Source: Paenibacillus sp. FSL K6-0276 (GTDB lineage: Bacteria > Bacillota > Bacilli > Paenibacillales > Paenibacillaceae). Taken from it: a stretch of DNA of 64,000 nucleotides. Below are positions 26,367 through 35,789 of this stretch, piece by piece. The position numbers were made by a program, and so were the translations under genes. How positions within the stretch are numbered: position 1 is the first letter of the stretch; each line of letters begins with the position of its first letter. The stretch covers positions 1,302,001 to 1,366,000 of the forward strand of contig NZ_CP150276.1 in assembly GCF_037977235.1 (NCBI RefSeq), read 5' to 3'. Below the pieces are notes generated by a model. It saw only the letters and a list, made by a program, of their open reading frames with translations, was not told the origin of the DNA and searched no databases.

Positions 26367-29300
26367 ATGAAAAAAACAAAAGAAATACTTTCTCTAGTGA
26401 TTATAATCACTTTCCTATTCGGAGTTTTCCCTAGTCAGGGAGTGTATCTTCAGACAGCAGAGGCTGCGACTGGTGATCCTAATTTCATCACTTATAAAGA
26501 TATAGATATACCCGCTGAAACTGCGTTTACTGATGGTGGTTGGCGATATGGTACTCTTAGTGGGACAATAAATAACCAAAAGCTAACTAATATTAAATAT
26601 AATCGTACCACTAAGCAACTTACATTTGACCTTAGTTCGGATGCAACATTGACTTTAGGAGTAAACTTGGCTCCTTCACAAAGTGCTCTAGATAAACGTG
26701 TCGTTCGAGCAGATCTCTGTGTAGCGGCAATTCCAGAGGGGAGACCATTAGATTTACCACCCTATCAATATAATTGTCCGAGCCACTGGTCCAATCAAAA
26801 TACCAATTGGGACCCATTGTATAAGAGTTGGTTTGATGGACCGTTTTACCCGAATACATTTGAACATACATTTAATCTAGCGACAGATGTTCCTTACTAC
26901 AACTATACGGGGACTTTAGGGGACGGTAATCTTCCAATAGGATTAGTTATTAACTACAGTTTTGGTGCTGGTCAACAGGATGGATGGGGTGGATATCGTC
27001 CAGATAAAGGATATGGAGGGCCGTATATTGGTCATAGTTTTCAAAAAGTATTTCCTTTGATACCTAATAGTCCACCTACCATTTCGTTAAATACACCCAA
27101 TAATCAAGTCTTGCAGAACGAGCCTGGACGCAACACACTCAACATCGAAGGATATGTCCACGATCCAGATAATGATGATCTTATTGTAAGTGCTGAAATA
27201 CCTAATGTATTTTATAGGAAGACGGTAGTATCTCAAACGAAAGGGTATCAGTATTTCTCTATCCCAGTAGACGCTGTAGCTGATTCGATCCCGCCAGGCG
27301 ATTATACGATGACTGTAAAAGTTGCGGATCCTTCAAATATGTCAGAATCCGTGAATATGACCTTTAAAGTTACAAACAGACTTAAGCGAAACGCTTTTGT
27401 TCTTGTTAATAGTCCAATAGAGAATAGCGGTACCACCTATGAAGATTATGAGTGGGATGCTAAGTACGCTGATCGAGTGAGATATGATCATGATCCGAAT
27501 TACTTTGATAACTCAATGGGTATTATAGGTGATTCGGGACTATGGAGGACGAGCCTTTACACTTCTTTTCCGTATACTGGACAATATGTGGTGAGTTATC
27601 AAGCTAAGGATATACCGAAACAGGATGCTCGCTTTGCTGAATATCAGATGTGGAGTAAAGATGCCGCATCTACGATGAGTTTTAAAGTCCACCGCAAGCC
27701 AATAGCGCTGTTTTCAGCAAGGCTTATCAATGGAAATGTTCAATTAACAGATTCGTCCTATGATTTAGATCATATTACAAGTTCTGATAAAGGAATAATG
27801 CAGTGGCAATGGCAATATAAAAAGAGCGTTGATGAGATGTGGATCGAAGGGCAGCCGCCTGGAGGGATTTTTGTTAAAGACAATTATGACATCCGTTTAA
27901 GAGTTCGTGATGTGGATGGAGATAATGGAATCGGTGTATGGAGCGATTGGTGTCAACGTACTGTTGGAAATACAGTAGGGAATCTACCACCCGTTGCGCT
28001 ATTTACAGTTGACCCTAATATCGTTTCCTATCGTAAATCCACGACCATTATAGACAAGTCTTTCGATCCAGATAATGATCCATTGGATATATATTACTGG
28101 ACTGTAATCAAAGACGGATGGAATAAAGTATGGGAGCATTGGGGTGGAGCAACAACACCGCCGAATATCGCTTCATTTAGAGAAGGGAATTATCAACTCA
28201 ATCTACAAGTACATGATAATCGTGGCTTGTGGTCGGATTGGTACAGTCAAAATGTACAGGTAGTCAATCATCCCCCGGCTGCAGCTTTTAAAATGCCTAG
28301 CGAAATTTACCGCGATACGATCATCACAATGGATAACCTAACACCAGATCCGGATGAAGATGGAGATGTTTTATCTTATGCCTGGAATGCAAAAATTAAT
28401 GACTCTCCGTACTACTGGGTAGGAAACAACCGTTATCAATCTATGACCATTCGTGATCTTATTAATCGTAACGGTATCTCACATAAAAAGTCCATTTCTG
28501 ATGGTTGGGAAATGCAGCTCACAGCCTCTGATGGAAAGTTAAGCTCTTATGCTACGCGTACATTTATGGTTAAGAATCATATTCCTGTTGCTAAGATTAA
28601 CGGACCGTCATACGTAAATCAGTATGATACAAAACAATTTACGTCAGGGGATATCGATGAGGATACATCAGATCAAAGTTCGTTAGAATACTACTGGAAA
28701 GTAACGAACAGTACTGGTGAAGTGAAATCATATCTTACTCGTGACATTACGCTTACCTTCTCAGATCCGGGGGTATATACGCTAGAACATTGGGCAATCG
28801 ATCAGATAGGAGATAAGTCGAATATCGCTGGGTTGCAAGTCCAAGTGAAAGAGAATTTAGCACCTTCAATGACTTTAACTAGTCCTCCAGGTATAGCAAA
28901 GAACCCATCTGTGATTGACTCGGATCAAGGCGATCCATTAATCAAGTGGACTTACGCGGATCCGGAAAATGATCTACAGGAGAAATACAGGTTAGAGTTC
29001 TTTACGAAGGATGGTCTATTGGTCTCCACTGTAGAAAATTCGGATTCTACTGGACTGCTCAGACAATATCAAATCCCTAATAATACATTTGAACGGTTTG
29101 AATACTTTACAGTGCAAGGTCGGGCATACTCCAAATTTTCATGGTCAGATGTATCAAATGAAAAAACATTCATCATCGATAACGCACCTAAGCCGGGATT
29201 CACTTTGATCACAGATACAGGCAAAGATGCTACGAAAGTTCCAATCTATCGGACAGATATTCTAAATATCAAGAGCATGGCCACGGATGTGGATGAGCCA

Positions 29301-30197
29301 AAAGGAGATACCATCAGTTATAAATATTACTTAAAGCCTTCAAGTGGTACAGAAGCTCTTGCAAGCGCCCAAAAGGATTTCACAAAGAAATTCACATCTA
29401 ACGGCGTATTTACTTTCAGACAACTCGTAACAGATTCACTGGGTCTATACCGCGAGCTTTCTCAGAGCATCACAGTAGTCAACCGGATACCGACGGCTAC
29501 AATAACGTATCCAACCAGTAATGATCAATCCAAACCCACAATCGCAAGTACACTTACCCCAATCATCAAATGGGATTATCAAGATGAGGATGGTGATCTG
29601 CAGCAACGTTATAAGGTGCGGATTATAAATTTAGCTACAGGAACGATCAAGGTACAGTCTGGTGAACAAGTTTCAAGTGCTAAACAATGGCAAGCTCCAG
29701 CTGGATCTCTAATCGAGAATGAAAAGTATGCTGTTGAAGTGGAAGTCTATGACGGTTACAACTGGAGCAACACCTCGCCGCAAAAATACTTAATGGTGAA
29801 TCTACTGAGTATTAAAGGAGGCGTTAAGCACACCGAAGAGTGGAACAACAACCGTAAAGGTTACAATCTGAAAAAGAGCGGAAATGAGGAAAGCCCAAGA
29901 GGCTACAACGTATTCTGGGCAGGAGAACGTTTTGTCCTGCAAGGTACAGCAACAGGCCTCCCAGATACTGTGCAAGTAACGATGACCGGAGGGTTCACTA
30001 CGCAGCTCAGCCCAACCAACGACGACAAAACCTTCTGGACAGGTGAAATGTACGATAGCTCTTTTGAGAAGCTCCCAGATGGTCCGGTTACATTTACCTT
30101 TACAGCTCAAAATGAGTACAACACCAAAACGGATACAGTTACAGTCGTTATATCATCGGATTGGTCGGAGTATTTCCAAAGTCATCGAATTAAGTAG
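26367..30197 (+). CDS. Very large secreted PKD-repeat protein, putative adhesin
   Basis: Codes for 1276 residues. Residues 1-34 are a signal peptide (KKTKEI start, hydrophobic core, cleavage near AEAAT). From about residue 230 onward a chain of immunoglobulin-like and PKD-like modules appears, each with a DPDNDDL- or DPDEDGDVLSYAW-type acidic loop: VHDPDNDDLI, SFDPDNDPLDIYYW, TPDPDEDGDVLSYAW, GDIDEDTSDQSSLEYYW, YADPENDLQEKYRLEF and YQDEDGDLQQRY. ATG 26367 has GAGAGGTGATG upstream; the longer frame from 26337 would overlap the previous gene. It is probably a surface or pilus-tip adhesin or polysaccharide-binding protein; its ligand is unknown. Confidence 0.75.
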   Translation: MKKTKEILSLVIIITFLFGVFPSQGVYLQTAEAATGDPNFITYKDIDIPAETAFTDGGWRYGTLSGTINNQKLTNIKYNRTTKQLTFDLSSDATLTLGVNLAPSQSALDKRVVRADLCVAAIPEGRPLDLPPYQYNCPSHWSNQNTNWDPLYKSWFDGPFYPNTFEHTFNLATDVPYYNYTGTLGDGNLPIGLVINYSFGAGQQDGWGGYRPDKGYGGPYIGHSFQKVFPLIPNSPPTISLNTPNNQVLQNEPGRNTLNIEGYVHDPDNDDLIVSAEIPNVFYRKTVVSQTKGYQYFSIPVDAVADSIPPGDYTMTVKVADPSNMSESVNMTFKVTNRLKRNAFVLVNSPIENSGTTYEDYEWDAKYADRVRYDHDPNYFDNSMGIIGDSGLWRTSLYTSFPYTGQYVVSYQAKDIPKQDARFAEYQMWSKDAASTMSFKVHRKPIALFSARLINGNVQLTDSSYDLDHITSSDKGIMQWQWQYKKSVDEMWIEGQPPGGIFVKDNYDIRLRVRDVDGDNGIGVWSDWCQRTVGNTVGNLPPVALFTVDPNIVSYRKSTTIIDKSFDPDNDPLDIYYWTVIKDGWNKVWEHWGGATTPPNIASFREGNYQLNLQVHDNRGLWSDWYSQNVQVVNHPPAAAFKMPSEIYRDTIITMDNLTPDPDEDGDVLSYAWNAKINDSPYYWVGNNRYQSMTIRDLINRNGISHKKSISDGWEMQLTASDGKLSSYATRTFMVKNHIPVAKINGPSYVNQYDTKQFTSGDIDEDTSDQSSLEYYWKVTNSTGEVKSYLTRDITLTFSDPGVYTLEHWAIDQIGDKSNIAGLQVQVKENLAPSMTLTSPPGIAKNPSVIDSDQGDPLIKWTYADPENDLQEKYRLEFFTKDGLLVSTVENSDSTGLLRQYQIPNNTFERFEYFTVQGRAYSKFSWSDVSNEKTFIIDNAPKPGFTLITDTGKDATKVPIYRTDILNIKSMATDVDEPKGDTISYKYYLKPSSGTEALASAQKDFTKKFTSNGVFTFRQLVTDSLGLYRELSQSITVVNRIPTATITYPTSNDQSKPTIASTLTPIIKWDYQDEDGDLQQRYKVRIINLATGTIKVQSGEQVSSAKQWQAPAGSLIENEKYAVEVEVYDGYNWSNTSPQKYLMVNLLSIKGGVKHTEEWNNNRKGYNLKKSGNEESPRGYNVFWAGERFVLQGTATGLPDTVQVTMTGGFTTQLSPTNDDKTFWTGEMYDSSFEKLPDGPVTFTFTAQNEYNTKTDTVTVVISSDWSEYFQSHRIK

Positions 30198-30298
30198 AGT
30201 CGGACTCTACATTACCTACCTCATCTCTTTTTTTGCGTGACTTCTCGGTATCATGTTAATGTTGAAGCACTGTATCAAACATTGTTAGGAGTAAGTAT

Positions 30299-31078
30299 AT
30301 GATTCGAGAATTAACACCAGTGGAAATGAAATCAATCTTGAGCTCGATCCATAGGGAACAGCATTTTTTATACTATTCATACCTTACAGCTCGTAAGCAT
30401 AATACGATACACTACGGACAGTTTACAGACCAGGGAGAGTTGCTCGGCGTATTGGCTTTTTTAAGGGGACTTCCGTTCTATGCTTTTTCCGTATTCCCTG
30501 TGAAGAAGTCATTTTGTCTCCAGTCAGTGCTTTCATTTATGAAAAAACAACTGCATCTACCAGACAACGCTGTCGGTAATGTAATCGTTAATGAAGAAGT
30601 TATGGCTGTACTCGCTTCTCAGCTTGAGCTTGTTAAGTCTCCCAAAAAACTGCTTCTAATGAAGCATATCCATCAAGAAGCGTTGCCACCGATGCATACA
30701 AGCGTTTTACATTTGGGTCTCCCTTATTTTGAGCTTATTGAGTCGAAAATGGCCGATTTAGATACAATGGCTTTTTCAAAAGAAGAATTACAGTATCCGT
30801 TCTATGGTGTGATGGAACAACGTGAGCTGATTGCAGTAGGAGGATACCATATTTATAGTGAGGATTACGTTGAATTGGGGAACATCGGAACAGATGTAAG
30901 ATGGAGAAGGCAAGGCTACGGAAAAAAGATCTGTGCAGAGCTCACCCGAGCGGGGAGAAGCGTTACCTCAAACGTTTATTTGAATGTCCTTGAGGAGAAT
31001 GTAGGCGCGATTTCTCTATATCAATTCATCGGTTATGAGCCTATGTGCAAACAGTACATTGCCCAATTTGCTATTTGA
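30299..31078 (+). CDS. GNAT acetyltransferase
   Basis: A 259-residue protein with a two-part layout. The first ~140 residues look like a degenerate GNAT-like half. The C-terminal half (about 165-255) has the acetyl-CoA signature: NIGTDVRWRRQGYGKKICAEL (R-x-x-G-x-G loop), then NVLEENVGAISLYQFIGYEP. The substrate cannot be predicted. It follows TTAGGAG. A perfect hairpin terminator ends it, shared with the minus-strand neighbour. Confidence 0.8.
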   Translation: MIRELTPVEMKSILSSIHREQHFLYYSYLTARKHNTIHYGQFTDQGELLGVLAFLRGLPFYAFSVFPVKKSFCLQSVLSFMKKQLHLPDNAVGNVIVNEEVMAVLASQLELVKSPKKLLLMKHIHQEALPPMHTSVLHLGLPYFELIESKMADLDTMAFSKEELQYPFYGVMEQRELIAVGGYHIYSEDYVELGNIGTDVRWRRQGYGKKICAELTRAGRSVTSNVYLNVLEENVGAISLYQFIGYEPMCKQYIAQFAI

Positions 31079-31087
31079 TGGTTAATT

Positions 31088-31128
31088 AAAAAGGGCTAAG
31101 CGGAATTGTAATCCGCTTAGCCCTTTTT
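31088..31128. terminator. Bidirectional terminator between the GNAT and NlpC/P60-like genes
   Basis: A 17-bp perfect stem with A-run on one side and T-run on the other, AAAAAGGGCTAAGCGGA (31088-31104) against TCCGCTTAGCCCTTTTT (31112-31128), loop of 7. It serves both converging genes. Confidence 0.9.
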
Positions 31129-31145
31129 CACAAACATAGAACCTT

Positions 31146-31778
31146 TTATACGACCCCTTCAGTTCGGTCTTCATTCATTCGCATCATTCGTGCTGCAACC
31201 GAAGTAGTATGTAAAGGTAAGGCTGATGAACGTGCAGAATTTCTTTGAGCTCTACGTACATAATAGGATAGCTTGCCACTAAAAATTTTATGAGCACAGA
31301 GTGAAAGAGCGAAATCTTCCGGTGTAACGAAGCAGGAAGGCTTTTTCACCGGCTGAACTGCGGTTTCTTCAAATAAAGAGGCAACGAAATGGGAACAAAA
31401 ATAAGCATTTTCTCTATTGATTTTAATATTCAGAAGCACACCGATTAGCCCTAAAAGATGATATTTATATCGTTCCTGATTTTGCATCATCCCTTGGACG
31501 TGATTATACATGATATCGTATTCCGTCGCGCTTACACGCAACTGATAGATAGAACAATTCGCACTGCTATAGAAAGGGTCAATAAAATTCTCCTGAATTA
31601 GACCTGCCACGAAAGGATTGTGCATTTTTTTTCTTCCGAAGCTGTATACCTCCCGCAGTTCACAGTCAAAGGCGATCGAAGCATGATTCAGATCGGCTTT
31701 TGTAAACCACTTTATAAAACCACTAAAGGCCGTACCTGTACCGGTAAGCACAATAAAGATGTCCTTATTCGAACTCAT
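31146..31778 (-). CDS. Permuted NlpC/P60-like (YiiX-type) cysteine-hydrolase-fold protein
   Basis: A 210-residue protein. DLNHASIAFD (His near residue 33) and ENAYFCSHFVASLFEE (Cys near residue 131) match the circularly permuted NlpC/P60 (YiiX/LRAT-like) families, where the His precedes the Cys. There is no signal peptide, so it is likely cytoplasmic or membrane-peripheral. Possible roles are lipid or amide hydrolysis; none is proven. The frame opens at TTG 31784, but ATG 31778 has AAAGGAAC about 7 bases upstream. The C-terminal tail (RNSARSSALPLHTTSV) is low-complexity. Confidence 0.7.
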   Translation of the reverse strand: MSSNKDIFIVLTGTGTAFSGFIKWFTKADLNHASIAFDCELREVYSFGRKKMHNPFVAGLIQENFIDPFYSSANCSIYQLRVSATEYDIMYNHVQGMMQNQERYKYHLLGLIGVLLNIKINRENAYFCSHFVASLFEETAVQPVKKPSCFVTPEDFALSLCAHKIFSGKLSYYVRRAQRNSARSSALPLHTTSVAARMMRMNEDRTEGVV

Positions 31779-32004
31779 GTTCAAAGTTCCTTTCCACTAG
31801 GAAATATTGGGTAATGAATGAAAATTATGCTTAACTAACTCCATCTTACTGTATATTTGAGCATTGTAAAACAAACTTTAGTCGTAATTGAAAACTAGAC
31901 CATAGACTAGTGCAACTTTGGCTTGTCTCATAGTTCTTTTATGTATATAAATACGTCGATATTGCAAAACATAAGCTGTTCAAATAAAGAGTTTTTAAAA
32001 ACAA

Positions 32005-32034
32005 TTGGAATTGCTTCCACACTAATGATACAAT
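32005..32034 (+). promoter_or_regulatory. Promoter candidate of the transketolase gene
   Basis: TTGGAA (32005-32010), an 18-base spacer and TACAAT (32029-32034), with the start codon 47 bases downstream. The gap of about 300 bases before tkt holds no gene; the remaining part is AT-rich and shows nothing else convincing. Confidence 0.5.
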
Positions 32035-32080
32035 AAGAGTCAAAATGACATTCTTGAGATTTCAGAGGAGGAACTATTAA

Positions 32081-34123
32081 ATGAGTGAACAAGAACAAGC
32101 GATTCAAAAGGAAGAAAACTCAACTGTAGATAACCTGTCCATTACAACGATTCGTACTTTGGCGATTGACGCCATTGAAAAAGCAAACTCCGGCCACCCA
32201 GGTATGCCAATGGGTTCTGCACCAATGGGCTACCAATTGTTTGCAAAAACAATGAAACACAACCCTGATCATCCAACATGGGTAAACCGTGACCGTTTTG
32301 TATTGTCTGCAGGACATGGTTCTATGCTTCTGTACAGCTTGCTGCACCTTAGTGGTTATGATCTGCCTATGGAAGAATTGAAAAATTTCCGTCAATGGGG
32401 CAGCTTGACTCCGGGTCACCCAGAAGTAGGTCACACCGCTGGTGTTGATGCTACAACAGGTCCACTTGGACAAGGTATTGGTATGGCTGTTGGTATGGCT
32501 ATGGCTGAAGCTCAACTCAGCGCTACCTACAACAAAGATGAACATAAAGTGATTGACCACTATACTTACGCTATTTGTGGTGATGGTGACCTAATGGAAG
32601 GGATCTCTTCCGAGTCCGCTTCACTCGCTGGTCATTTGAAACTGGGCAAATTGGTTGTTCTATACGATTCAAATGATATTTCCCTTGATGGTAAATTGAA
32701 CCTTTCTTTCTCCGAGAACGTGGCTCAACGTTTTGATGCTTATGGTTGGCAAGTTCTGCGCGTAGAAGACGGAAATGATCTTCCGGCTCTGGAAAAAGCT
32801 ATTGCTGAAGCGCAAGCTGACACTAGCAGACCGACTTTGATCGAAGTAAAAACCGTAATTGGTTACGGTAGCCCTAACAAACAAGGTAAAGGCGGCCATG
32901 GCGGTACTCACGGTTCCCCACTTGGCGCTGAAGAAGCTAAGCTGACCAAAGATTTCTACAAATGGGTATACGAAGAAGATTTCTATGTACCTGACGAAGT
33001 TCGTGCTCATTTTGCAGAAGTGAAGAATAACGGAATCGCAGCTAACAAAGCTTGGGATGACAAATTCGCAGCTTACAAAAAAGCATATCCAGAGCTTGCT
33101 GCACAGTTCGAAACAGTAATCAACGGCGATCTTCCAGAAGGCTGGGATGCTAACCTTCCAACTTACACTACTGAAGATAAAGCCGTATCGACTCGTGTCG
33201 CTTCCGGTAGTGCGCTTAACGGTCTGACTGCTGGCGTTCCTCAGCTTGTGGGCGGTTCCGCTGACTTGGAAAGCTCCACTATGACGCATTTGAATGGTTT
33301 GACATCGTTCACACCAGAATCTTATGATGGCCGCAACATTTATTTCGGCGTACGTGAGTTTGGTATGGCTGCTGCAATGAACGGTATTGCACTGCACACG
33401 GGTCTTAAAGTATTCGGAGGAACATTCTTCGTGTTCACAGACTACTTGCGTCCAGCAATTCGTTTGGCTTCGATCATGAAATTGCCAGTAACCTATGTAC
33501 TGACGCATGACAGTATTGCTGTTGGTGAAGATGGTCCTACGCATGAACCAATCGAACAATTGGCTTCCCTGCGTATCATGCCAGGTCTAACTGTTATTCG
33601 TCCGGCTGATGCCAACGAAACTTCTGCAGCATGGGCTTATGCTATGGAAAACAAAGAGAATCCGGTTGCTTTGGTTCTGACTCGTCAAAACTTGCCAATT
33701 CTCGCTGGAACAGTAGATGGCGTTCGTGAAAACATCAAACGCGGTGGTTATGTTGTCTCCGATTCCAAGAACGGAACTCCACAAGCACAACTTATCGCAA
33801 CTGGTTCTGAAGTACAGTTGGCTGTTAAAGCACAAGCTGCTTTGGCTGAAGAAGGTATCGATGTTCGTGTAATCAGCTTGCCAAGCTGGGATCTGTTCGA
33901 AAAACAAGATAAGGAATACCGTGATTCCGTAATTCTTCCAGGAGTTAAGGCTCGTCTTGCTATCGAAATGGCACAAACCTTTGGATGGGAACGTTACACT
34001 GGAGACCAAGGCGATATCCTCGGCATCACTACTTTCGGAGCTTCCGCGCCTGGCGACAGAGTAATGAAAGAATACGGCTTTACTGTTGAGAACGTAGTTA
34101 GCCGTGTGAAAGCACTTCTGTAA
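32081..34123 (+). CDS. tkt: Transketolase
   Basis: A 680-residue thiamine-diphosphate enzyme of the non-oxidative pentose phosphate pathway and the usual length. Motifs: [14 protein letters not shown] (N-terminal), [16 protein letters not shown], the ThDP/metal signature [76 protein letters not shown]. It transfers two-carbon ketol units between sugar phosphates. A strong AGAGGAGG precedes the start. The codon use is notably biased, as expected for a highly expressed gene. The ppnP gene follows 33 bases on, so they may be cotranscribed. Confidence 0.97.
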   Translation: MSEQEQAIQKEENSTVDNLSITTIRTLAIDAIEKANSGHPGMPMGSAPMGYQLFAKTMKHNPDHPTWVNRDRFVLSAGHGSMLLYSLLHLSGYDLPMEELKNFRQWGSLTPGHPEVGHTAGVDATTGPLGQGIGMAVGMAMAEAQLSATYNKDEHKVIDHYTYAICGDGDLMEGISSESASLAGHLKLGKLVVLYDSNDISLDGKLNLSFSENVAQRFDAYGWQVLRVEDGNDLPALEKAIAEAQADTSRPTLIEVKTVIGYGSPNKQGKGGHGGTHGSPLGAEEAKLTKDFYKWVYEEDFYVPDEVRAHFAEVKNNGIAANKAWDDKFAAYKKAYPELAAQFETVINGDLPEGWDANLPTYTTEDKAVSTRVASGSALNGLTAGVPQLVGGSADLESSTMTHLNGLTSFTPESYDGRNIYFGVREFGMAAAMNGIALHTGLKVFGGTFFVFTDYLRPAIRLASIMKLPVTYVLTHDSIAVGEDGPTHEPIEQLASLRIMPGLTVIRPADANETSAAWAYAMENKENPVALVLTRQNLPILAGTVDGVRENIKRGGYVVSDSKNGTPQAQLIATGSEVQLAVKAQAALAEEGIDVRVISLPSWDLFEKQDKEYRDSVILPGVKARLAIEMAQTFGWERYTGDQGDILGITTFGASAPGDRVMKEYGFTVENVVSRVKALL

Positions 34124-34156
34124 TTAACTGAATAATCATTAGGGGGAGAACAAGTA

Positions 34157-34474
34157 ATGAGTCAGTTTAACAACGCAACGATTGAAAAAGCAGCCAATGT
34201 ATATTATGGCGGACAAGTAACCAGCCGTATGGTAATTTTGCAGGATGGAACTAAGGTCACACTTGGCATCATGTTGCCTGGCGTGTATGAATTTGGTACG
34301 GATGGTCCTGAAATTATGGAAATTCTGTCCGGTGATCTTAAAGTGCTGCTACCTGGCAGTGAAGTATGGCAGGAGATTAAGGGAGCGGAGACGTTCAATG
34401 TTCCTGGTAACTCGAAATTTGCGTTGGAAGTATTCGGTGTAACTGATTATTGCTGTTCTTACCCAGTTCTATAA
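34157..34474 (+). CDS. ppnP: Pyrimidine/purine nucleoside phosphorylase (DUF1255)
   Basis: A 105-residue single cupin-fold protein. The motifs [54 protein letters not shown] and [13 protein letters not shown] are continuous with PpnP. The family cleaves nucleosides phosphorolytically with broad specificity, salvaging ribose-1-phosphate, which links well to the neighbouring transketolase. It is preceded by AGGGGGAG. Slight alternative: the older family name UPF0345. Confidence 0.93.
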   Translation: MSQFNNATIEKAANVYYGGQVTSRMVILQDGTKVTLGIMLPGVYEFGTDGPEIMEILSGDLKVLLPGSEVWQEIKGAETFNVPGNSKFALEVFGVTDYCCSYPVL

Positions 34475-34488
34475 AACATAATTAAAGG

Positions 34489-34523
34489 AAGCTCTGCTGA
34501 AAAGCAGGGCTTTCTCTTTTTTT
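34489..34523 (+). terminator. Terminator of tkt-ppnP
   Basis: AAGCTCTGCT (34489-34498) pairs with AGCAGGGCTT (34503-34512) around GAAA with one wobble, followed by TCTCTTTTTTTT. Confidence 0.85.
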
Positions 34524-34604
34524 TCTTGCACTTCAAACGATATTTCAGTATTATGAATAGAAACAAACGTTCGTATATTTTGACTGTATAAGTAATTAAT
34601 TTGT

Positions 34605-34649
34605 TAAAAAAGACCGCCTCTCACATTGAAAACCATGTGGGAAACGGTC
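34605..34649 (-). terminator. Terminator of the minus-strand dehydrogenase gene
   Basis: On the minus strand a stem GACCG/CGGTC (34612-34616 with 34645-34649), extended by the CCCACAT/ATGTGAG pairing inside it, is followed by six T (34611-34606). It lies 7 bases beyond the stop of the dehydrogenase gene. Confidence 0.75.
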
Positions 34650-34655
34650 ATAAGT

Positions 34656-35555
34656 TTATTCGGATACAGTTGAACCCATCTTTTGTCCGATCCACTCTTC
34701 ATAGCATTTCACTACAGCAGAGAGGTCTTCATCGCCGTAGCCTTGGGTAAACCCGGCTTGAAACATGCTTTTGGCTAATCCCAGCATAGGAGAAGGAACG
34801 CCTGTGGAATCGCTGTGTGCAGAGGCCAACTTCAGATCCTTTAACATTAACGCAAGAGAGAACTGATTGCTGAAATCATTTTCTATGATTTTACGGCCTT
34901 TAAGCTCAGCCTGTTTGCTACCCGCAGAACCAAGCTGCACCAGTTCCAGGAACTTGTCAGCAGGAACACCTGATTTTACAGCAATAGCGAACCCTTCAGC
35001 TAGGGCAACGTTGTGAATGCCGACCATAGCATTATGGGCCAGCTTGGCTACAGCGCCGCTGCCGTTCTCACCCATATGTATCAGCTTTTTACCCAAAGTA
35101 TCGAAGATATCGCGATTTTGTTCTATGACTTCAGCGCTGCCGCCGACCATGAACACCAAGGTGCCTTCTATAGCTGCCGGTTTGCTGCCAGTTACTGGTG
35201 CGTCTAGGAAATGTCCACCGCGAGCTTCTACAGCAGTGGCAATTTCATGAACTAGTCCCGGAGAAATCGTGCTGGAATCAATAATCAGGCCGCCTGGCTT
35301 AAGAGCGTCGAGAATACCATCCTGACCATAGAACACTTCACGAACCGAATCATCATTACTGATCATGGTAATAATAACATCCTTACCTTCAGCCGCAGCA
35401 CTTGGCGTAAGGGCAGTCTGGGCACCTTCTGCTTCAAGAGGCTTACATTTAGCTGCCGTACGGTTGTACACCGTCACTTGAAAGCCGCCGCGTAGCAAGT
35501 TGGAAGCCATTGGTGCTCCCATCGTTCCGAGACCGATAAATCCGATTTGTTTCAT
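34656..35555 (-). CDS. 3-hydroxyisobutyrate dehydrogenase-type NAD(P)-dependent oxidoreductase
   Basis: A 299-residue protein of the beta-hydroxyacid dehydrogenase family. The N-terminal Rossmann motif is GFIGLGTMGAPMASNL. DAPVTGSKPAAIEGTL and GENGSGAVAKLAHNAMVG hold the substrate-binding and catalytic lysine regions. The relatives are tartronate semialdehyde reductase (GlxR), MmsB and YkwC; the actual substrate cannot be assigned. The frame opens at GTG 35567, but ATG 35555 has GGAAGGTGG 8 bases upstream. Confidence 0.85.
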   Translation of the reverse strand: MKQIGFIGLGTMGAPMASNLLRGGFQVTVYNRTAAKCKPLEAEGAQTALTPSAAAEGKDVIITMISNDDSVREVFYGQDGILDALKPGGLIIDSSTISPGLVHEIATAVEARGGHFLDAPVTGSKPAAIEGTLVFMVGGSAEVIEQNRDIFDTLGKKLIHMGENGSGAVAKLAHNAMVGIHNVALAEGFAIAVKSGVPADKFLELVQLGSAGSKQAELKGRKIIENDFSNQFSLALMLKDLKLASAHSDSTGVPSPMLGLAKSMFQAGFTQGYGDEDLSAVVKCYEEWIGQKMGSTVSE

Positions 35556-35789
35556 TTGTATAGCCACCTTCCGTTTTCTTTATTCTATCATGGCACATAG
35601 GCTAGCACCACAGCTCAGCCATGCCTATTGATGCGGAAAACGCTTCCATGAAACTTTCGAAAACTTGGTTCTAAAGCTCGGGATGTGCCCGAAGACCTTG
35701 CCAGTCAAGACAAATTAAAGTATCCTAATTATAAAGTTGTAACAAGCGGTTTCAAATTTAAAGAGATAATCAGGAGGTTACCATTACCG

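Noticed and set aside
32669..33559. Long minus-strand open frame inside transketolase
   Set aside because: It is a shadow of the strongly codon-biased tkt gene; no ribosome binding site and no recognisable protein.
35633..35647. Catabolite response element before pgi
   Set aside because: GGAAAACGCTTCCA resembles the cre consensus with one mismatch, but the position relative to a promoter is unknown, so it is not listed as a feature.
35685..35789. N-terminal extension of pgi
   Set aside because: It has no counterpart in the family and the conserved N-terminus begins at ATG 35790.
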